A program made the translations under genes and the position numbers. The notes under the pieces are model-generated. The model worked only from the letters and a program-made list of their open reading frames with translations. It made no database searches and had not been told where the DNA came from. This document shows, in pieces, positions 59,199 through 64,000 of a stretch of 64,000 nt of DNA. The stretch is from positions 2,552,001 to 2,616,000 of the forward strand of contig OZ005604.1 in the NCBI GenBank assembly GCA_963930655.1, in the 5' to 3' direction. Within the stretch, counting starts at the first letter, position 1. Every line of letters begins with the position of its first letter. Source of the DNA: Myrica gale. Its lineage: Eukaryota > Streptophyta > Magnoliopsida > Fagales > Myricaceae.

Positions 59199-59701
59199 AT
59201 TCTCTAAGTATGCTTAGAAGTACACTGCAAAAATCACCGTACACAAGAGAAGGTTAGACATTTGGATAATAGCCAGAAACATTGAAGCTTATCAAAATAT
59301 AATGTACGAGAATAGAGAAAATATCTTAAATATCCTCCTAAAGTACCTAAATAAAGTAGTTGAGTAGCTATCAGTCAACGTGAGATTATTGTATCCCTTA
59401 CGTTGTTCACAGCGGGCATTATAAATAGCAAAACCATCAACTTGACCACGTTGATTTGTAGGGACTCCCCAGGCATTGTCAATTGAGTGCTCCTATTACA
59501 TTGAACTTTCACATGAATTGCAGCCCCAAATTTAGCTGTAAAGTTTGCCCCGACCCCACATGAGCGATGGATCTATCAATCTATTGATGGTTTCCAGCTC
59601 TCACCACTTTAATTCTTAATTTTGGTAAACACCTGCCTTGATTATCTCTTTACATTTCAATAAGAGACTTCCTTTAAAGCTCCAAGAAGAGAAGTGCCCG
59701 A

Positions 59702-60283
59702 ATCATTGTGGAGCATGACTTGGGAAAAGTGAAAGTCAAATATATTAGTGGCAGGGAAAGTCAAATATATTAGTGGCAGTCAAATCTTGAGTAGTTAAAC
59801 AAGATTCCTTTCGAAAATGGTTCTCTCGTGGTGATTAATATTACTAGATTTGGAGCTTCTAAAACTGATGACTACGGGAAGGGCATGACTTGGGAAAAGT
59901 GACAGAAGATAACGACAAAGAAATGAAAATAAAGTTTTAAGAATTGAAGTTTCAGGCGTAGACGACAAGCATACCTCAGAAGATAACGACGAATTTTGCC
60001 ACTTTTTCCGACGGACTCCGTAGTTGAGAGAGACTGGTTTTCTTGCAGTGAGGGGACTTACAGAGTTACAGGGGAAGAGAAGGGAAGAAATCGCGAAATG
60101 AAATTGGGGTGATTTGAATTTTCATTGCGGGTCAGCCTCAAACGGGTCGGGAGAAAGTTCAAAACGGGCTTTCAGCATTTTAATTGACGTGTTCTTATAT
60201 GAGGCGCTGGATCTCCAATTTTACATCCTCACCGTTGCCCATAACCGCTCAGAACAATAAGGCCAATGACAATAACCGAACCC
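59702..60283. repeat. MULE right terminal inverted repeat
   Basis: Reverse complement of the left repeat; it includes the promoter-proximal side of the transposase gene and 53 outer bases that the left repeat has lost. Confidence 0.85.
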
Positions 60284-60293
60284 GACAGTCAAG
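60284..60293. repeat. Target-site duplication, right copy (MULE)
   Basis: GACAGTCAAG, identical to 53836-53845. Confidence 0.88.
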
Positions 60294-60627
60294 CAGTAAC
60301 TCTCTCTCTCTGATGCAGGACAACTTAGACAAGAGGAGCAAACACACAAAAAATAAGGAAACTGAACTTCACTTCGTTATTGTCGGCCTCTTGAAGGATT
60401 ACGAACAAATAATGGAACGAAGTCAATAGCACCGGCGCCTAATCACATGATCACCAAAGCTTTTTGCCTTGGCAGTGCAATGCCTTCGAATATATCTGTG
60501 TGATGTTGAAGCTCTTGGTCGATATATATGATTTGCCATGCGCGGGACTCTTTTTTGGCTAATAGTGCAGCTCACTGGTTGATATTGTCTGCACTCATTC
60601 TAGAGATTAATCTGGGTTTTTATGTTT
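60294..60627. other. No gene seen
   Basis: Spacer between the MULE and the LINE-like tail. Confidence 0.5.
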
Positions 60628-61008
60628 TTTTTTTCCAAGTAAACCATAATTTTATTTATTAAGTGGGAAACATTCAAAGAGAAAAGCGCAAATCCAAATT
60701 TAACACAAAGGAAGGAAGGCCCAAAGGGCCATACATATACCAAAGGGGCTCATGGTCCAATTCAATGATATACATAATGCACAAAACAGCCTAATGAGCC
60801 GAATAACCCTACAACAAAAAGGCCACAAGGGCCACAATTGAGAGCCGCCGCGAAAGACAAGACACCTAGCGCTCTCTAAGAGGACCAGGATCTGCTGCAG
60901 TTTGGTCACCCTAACTGCAGCAGATCTCCCCCCATATGGGGGCTAGATCCAGGGCGATAACGCTCACGCACTACCATTACCAATACAATAAGAACTAGGC
61001 TTACAAAA
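60628..61008 (-). mobile_element. Probable LINE 3' end
   Basis: Read on the minus strand, a GC-moderate stretch ends in AATAAATAAAATTATGG and a run of ten A, as plant non-LTR elements do. The last open frame (60909-60700) is hydrophobic and cysteine-rich and resembles the non-conserved end of such elements. No reverse transcriptase is present and the target duplication was not found. Confidence 0.4.
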
Positions 61009-61021
61009 AAAAATTCAGTTA

Positions 61022-61029
61022 AGTACTAG
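61022..61029. repeat. Target-site duplication, left copy (hAT at 61030)
   Basis: AGTACTAG, identical to 61676-61683. Confidence 0.88.
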
Positions 61030-61675
61030 TAGGGTTGTTCAAAAATGGGCCGAAACCGACCGGGTCGACCAAACCGGCTCGAAATCAACTGGGCCGGTCG
61101 GTTTTGGGCCCAGCCCGGTTCGACTGTCGGCCCATTTTTTAACAGAACTGAACCGATGGAATTTTAGTAATTTTCACGTTATATATATATATATATATTG
61201 TTAAAAAAAATTAAAATAATTTTTGCCACTTTACGTAGTCGTCTCCCCCTCCCACGTCCTTTCTCTCTCTCCCTCCCCTGCTCGTCTCCCTCCCCCACTG
61301 CTCCCACTCCTAGCTCCCATGTCGTCTCCCCCTCCCCCTCCCACGTCCTCTCTCTCTCTCCCCCACTGCTCATCGTCTCTCCCTCCCCCTCCCACGTCGT
61401 CCTCCCCTCTCTCTCCCCCCCACAACCCACTGCTCATTGTCTCTCCTTCCCCCTCCCACGTCGTCCTCTCTCTCTCTCTATCTCATGCAGCCCCCTCCCT
61501 CTCTGTCTCTCTCTCTCACGTCGACCGAACTGGGCCGACCACCGAACCTGGTCGGCCCGGACAGTTCTCTCAACCGGCAGTTCGGCCGTCGGTTGGGAGT
61601 TTACAAGAATCGAACCCCTCAGTTCGGTTCTCGTGGGGGCTGAAAACCGAACCGAGGGGTCGGTTTTCACCCCTA
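61030..61675. mobile_element. Non-autonomous hAT element, 646 bp
   Basis: Left end TAGGGTTGTTCAAAAATGG; reverse complement of right end TAGGGGTGAAAACCGACC. The 8-bp direct repeat AGTACTAG borders both ends (61022-61029 and 61676-61683). Both termini are filled with short direct and inverted copies of ACCGACCGG/CGGTTCGG motifs. The interior is a long pyrimidine-rich tract and encodes nothing recognisable. Confidence 0.9.
61240..61515 (+). repeat. Pyrimidine tract with repeated CCCTCCCACGTC units
   Basis: About 275 bases that are overwhelmingly C and T on the plus strand, with at least four copies of CCCTCCCACGTC spaced roughly 50-100 bases apart. Long frames here are a by-product of the composition. 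Confidence 0.85.
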
Positions 61676-61683
61676 AGTACTAG
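61676..61683. repeat. Target-site duplication, right copy (hAT at 61030)
   Basis: AGTACTAG, identical to 61022-61029. Confidence 0.88.
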
Positions 61684-61725
61684 AACCGACCACAATTTGG
61701 GTAGCACATATTGGTATGTTCCCTC

Positions 61726-62697
61726 TAGGGGTGAAAACTGACCAGTCGGTTCGATTTTGGGCTCAAACCGTGGGCTGAACCGACCGGATCGGTTTTCATT
61801 ATTTTCCAACCGACGGTCGAACCGCCGGTTGGGTGAACCGGCCGGGACGACCAGGTTCGGGGGTCGGCCCGGTTCAGTCAGTTGGGCCCAATAATGGGCC
61901 CAAAATTCACTTTTTTAAAGCCTAATGTAATGGCTCAAATTTATTTTATTTTTTTAAGCCCATTTCTCTCTTTATTCAGCCCATTCAGTGGCCCAAATTT
62001 ACCCATTTTTCAAATATTTCACACGATTTAAGACTTATAATGCAATTTTTATGCTTCTTTGGGGTTTTGTAGCTATGTATGCCGCATGGGTCCTAATAAA
62101 TAACAGTTAACAACATACTTAAAAAACAAAAGGGTTATTTAACATCCAACCCTAACAAGTATTAACTACCCAAAAAACATAAAAATAAGAAAAATAAGGT
62201 ACAAGTTAACAATTAACAAAAAAAAATTACAACAACCAAAAAAATTAAATTGTGATTAAAATAAATTATAATTGACTACATGAATTAAAATACTTGTTTC
62301 TTCTTCATATTTCTCTACATATAATCAACAATAGACTCAAAAATAGAGTCTTCCCCTATCCAATTTTGTGCACATATGAGGATCTCCACTGTTCAAGGAG
62401 CCAATGAACTCAGCAATTGTTTGTCGAAAGTCATCAGCATTATACCTATGCATAATCATAAAACTAGAACTATTTCCCTCTCCCTCAAATTTCTTATCAA
62501 AGCTCAATTTGGGCTTATTTTGATCAGCCACCCAAACCGATAAGGATATTTTTTACACTGATTCTCCAAGTGGCTTATCATCGATGAAGTTCCATTTCTT
62601 TTAGAATGACAATAATATTGTCTCACACAATAGTTACACGCCGCTTTAGGTGAATGAGCAGACAAACCCTCAACCTTTGTAAAATGTTCTCATACTA
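61726..62697 (-). mobile_element. Decayed BED-type hAT element, one end visible
   Basis: A terminus TAGGGGTGAAAACTGACC starts at 61726 and is the same family as the right end of the neighbouring 646-bp element. Its subterminal 150 bases are again rich in ACCGACC/CGGTTCG motifs. Beyond it, on the minus strand, lies a BED-hAT transposase with a large internal deletion. I could not find the matching second terminus or duplication, so the right boundary given here is only the end of the recognisable coding part. Confidence 0.65.
62315..62697 (-). pseudogene. BED-hAT transposase, N-terminal finger fused to C-terminal tail
   Basis: From 62697 the minus strand reads a BED zinc finger: AACNYCVRQYYCHSKRNGTS then SMISHLENQCKKYPYR, with the C-x2-C and H-x4-C spacing of plant BED domains. 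After a stop and frame change it continues with KPKLSFDKKFEGEGNSS and ADDFRQTIAEFI, the usual segment after the finger. Then, at about 62400, it jumps directly to the last residues of a hAT transposase (in another frame: TVEILICAQNWIGEDSI, stop at 62315). Some 500 residues of the catalytic region are therefore missing. This is a classic internal-deletion derivative. Confidence 0.75.
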
Positions 62698-63828
62698 ATG
62701 AAGAATCTCTAGACTCTTTCCTTTTAGTAAAAGGTCAACTAGGGCAGTATATACTAGGGTTATCATCATCAAGATCACTATGCACCTCATCTTTAAAGCC
62801 AACATAGATCCAATGCAAGGAAACACCAAAATTATTTGACAATTACAGAGCCCAACAAAGAAAATATATGATTTTTTTAGTAACCATGAAAATCCTGGTA
62901 TCTCCTTATGTCCTAGGCGAAGGCCGGCTCAAGCCAAATGGAGGCTTAAGGTCGAATAAATTAGTAGACCTTCTATATAAATTTTAATATAAAATATTTA
63001 AAATTATGTAAAAATTATTAAATTTTAATAAAATATTCAAAGGCCACATTAATTATTTTTGTATAGGGCTCTCTTTGAAGGTCCCATAACTTGCACAATT
63101 AAGAAATTTATAGGCCATTTTTCTCTTTGAACAAAGTTCATAAATTTGAAAAATGATTAAGAGGTCTAGGAAAAACATATCACTCAATGAGCAAAAAGAC
63201 AATTCACTCATGATAAAAAAATGAAAAGATCTTGTCATTCTTTTTTTTTTCTTAGCTCAGCTGTCTTTTTATTTTTTTAGTCATTTAAAAAAATACTCTT
63301 TATGGGGCCTTGCTCAGGATGAGGTCTTAGGCTATCACCTAAGTTACCTTACCTTTGAGCCTGCCCTGCACAAGGCTCAAACGGACCTAGTTCAATTTAG
63401 ACTCGTTACGAGTCCTTAACGCCGAAGTTTGAAGGTTGGAAGACCTACCGTTAGACTTTCACTTAAGTTGTCATTTTTATGCTCTTGAAAAATTACATCT
63501 AGGACTGTACACCTAACCACGCAGTTTCAAATGCACCCTAACCACTGAAGTGATATTTATTTGACTTAATTATCTCTACAATTCATGTGGTATTGATTTT
63601 TTACTTAATAAATCCACTAGTCTTAGAGGTATTGTCCAACTCAAACTGGTTTCTAGGGTAAGTTTCGTCTTAGATTGGTGGTTCCTATACAATTATTTAT
63701 GTCCCGAGGTGATCATTTCATCAACTCTAGTGATCCTGTAAATGGAACAAATCCAACGTGGCTAATGAGACACATGTTATCCAATTTCCAATAATCACGT
63801 GTCCCCCTTTAATTTCTAAATCACTCAG
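62698..63828. other. No gene; possible degenerate hAT-like MITE
   Basis: A block from about 62921 (GGCCGGCTCAAGCC) to about 63371 (TTGAGCCTGCCCTG) has weakly inverted ends around an AT-rich interior, reminiscent of small hAT elements. No target duplication could be read, so the boundaries are not offered as a separate element. Confidence 0.35.
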
Positions 63829-64000
63829 CATGTCATGTATGACTAATCCCCATTAACATTGATTCCATCTCAAATTCTCTACGTCTGTAAAGGAAAAAAA
63901 ATCTTTCTATCAACTCCTGTAAAATACTGAGTTGGTCTAACTTGGCGTAGAGAATTTGAAGTAGAATTAAAATTAATGGGGACAAATCATACTTAACATG
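63829..64000. mobile_element. MITE-like inverted repeat at the window edge
   Basis: The 55-base arm 63829-63883 pairs with 63946-64000 with roughly one mismatch in five (both contain CAAATTCTCTACG at the inner end and CCCCATTA in the middle). The element may continue beyond the window. Confidence 0.65.

Larger units (their letters stand above)
53846..60283 (-). mobile_element. Mutator-like element with FAR1-type transposase, complete
   Basis: A 6.4-kb element with long terminal inverted repeats: left about 53846-54380, right about 59702-60283, matching with few differences over more than 500 bp (for example GATGTAAAATTGGAGATCC near both tips). A 10-bp direct repeat flanks it. Inside are a four-exon transposase reading from the right repeat inward and, farther left on the same strand, a second unexplained coding-like stretch. 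The outermost 53 bp present at the right tip (60228-60280) are missing at the left, while the terminal GGG is kept. The transposase has one nonsense codon, so this copy is close to, but probably not, autonomous. Confidence 0.92.

Noticed and set aside
61179-61809. Long frames rich in Ser/Pro/Leu or Glu/Gly/Arg
   Set aside because: They result from the pyrimidine tract and show no domain or splice logic.

Overview
This is nuclear DNA of a flowering plant, most likely a woody eudicot; I cannot name the species. The evidence is intron-rich genes with GT-AG splice sites, plant-type gene families (a MORN-repeat PIP5K, a PH-ORD oxysterol-binding protein, a nepenthesin protease, an organellar TyrRS, an LRR receptor-like protein, a DUF1644 protein), and a heavy load of plant transposons (hAT, MULE, CACTA-like, TRIM, copia, LINE). 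No bacterial, viral, tRNA, rRNA or CRISPR feature was seen.

Layout. 0.9-5.0 kb (-): complete eight-exon phosphatidylinositol-4-phosphate 5-kinase (744 aa). 5.0-11.9 kb: intergenic, with a hairpin MITE and a complete but decayed hAT element (8435-10754) flanked by an 8-bp target duplication. 11.9-20.5 kb (-): complete ten-exon ORP1-type oxysterol-binding protein (813 aa). 21.15-24.17 kb: second hAT element with its own 8-bp duplication. 24.4-27.5 kb: LINE RNase H relic, CACTA-like hairpin cluster, AT-rich DNA. 27.66-29.0 kb (+): single-exon nepenthesin-like aspartic protease. 29.6-34 kb: transposon graveyard with split GRF zinc-finger pieces, a MULE transposase tail, a copia protease relic and a three-LTR TRIM array. 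37.7-38.5 kb (-): broken pseudokinase. 39.05-40.22 kb: a 1.17-kb imperfect palindrome. 41.5-42.2 kb (-): DUF1644 gene. 44-47 kb: tandem duplication carrying a small membrane-protein gene, then intronless chloroplast/mitochondrial tyrosyl-tRNA synthetase (47.0-48.4 kb, +). 49.9-52.7 kb (-): decayed LRR receptor-like protein. 53.85-60.28 kb: a whole FAR1-type MULE with about 0.55-kb terminal inverted repeats, a 10-bp target duplication, a four-exon transposase with one nonsense codon, and an unexplained second reading frame. 60.6-64 kb: LINE tail, a 646-bp non-autonomous hAT, a BED-hAT with a large internal deletion, and a MITE at the window edge.

The intact host genes are housekeeping or defence-related: two act on membrane lipid signalling (PIP5K makes PI(4,5)P2; ORPs move sterols and phosphoinositides), one charges tRNA in organelles, one is probably a secreted or vacuolar protease. 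The two immune-type genes (receptor-like protein, pseudokinase) are both pseudogenes. Exon joins were worked out by hand; the sum of exon lengths is divisible by three for PIP5K, ORP and the MULE transposase, which supports those models. The most unusual items are the large palindrome with six copies of a 22-bp palindromic unit, the nearly intact MULE, the TRIM array, and the duplicated small membrane protein whose second copy ends inside the probable TATA box of the TyrRS gene.
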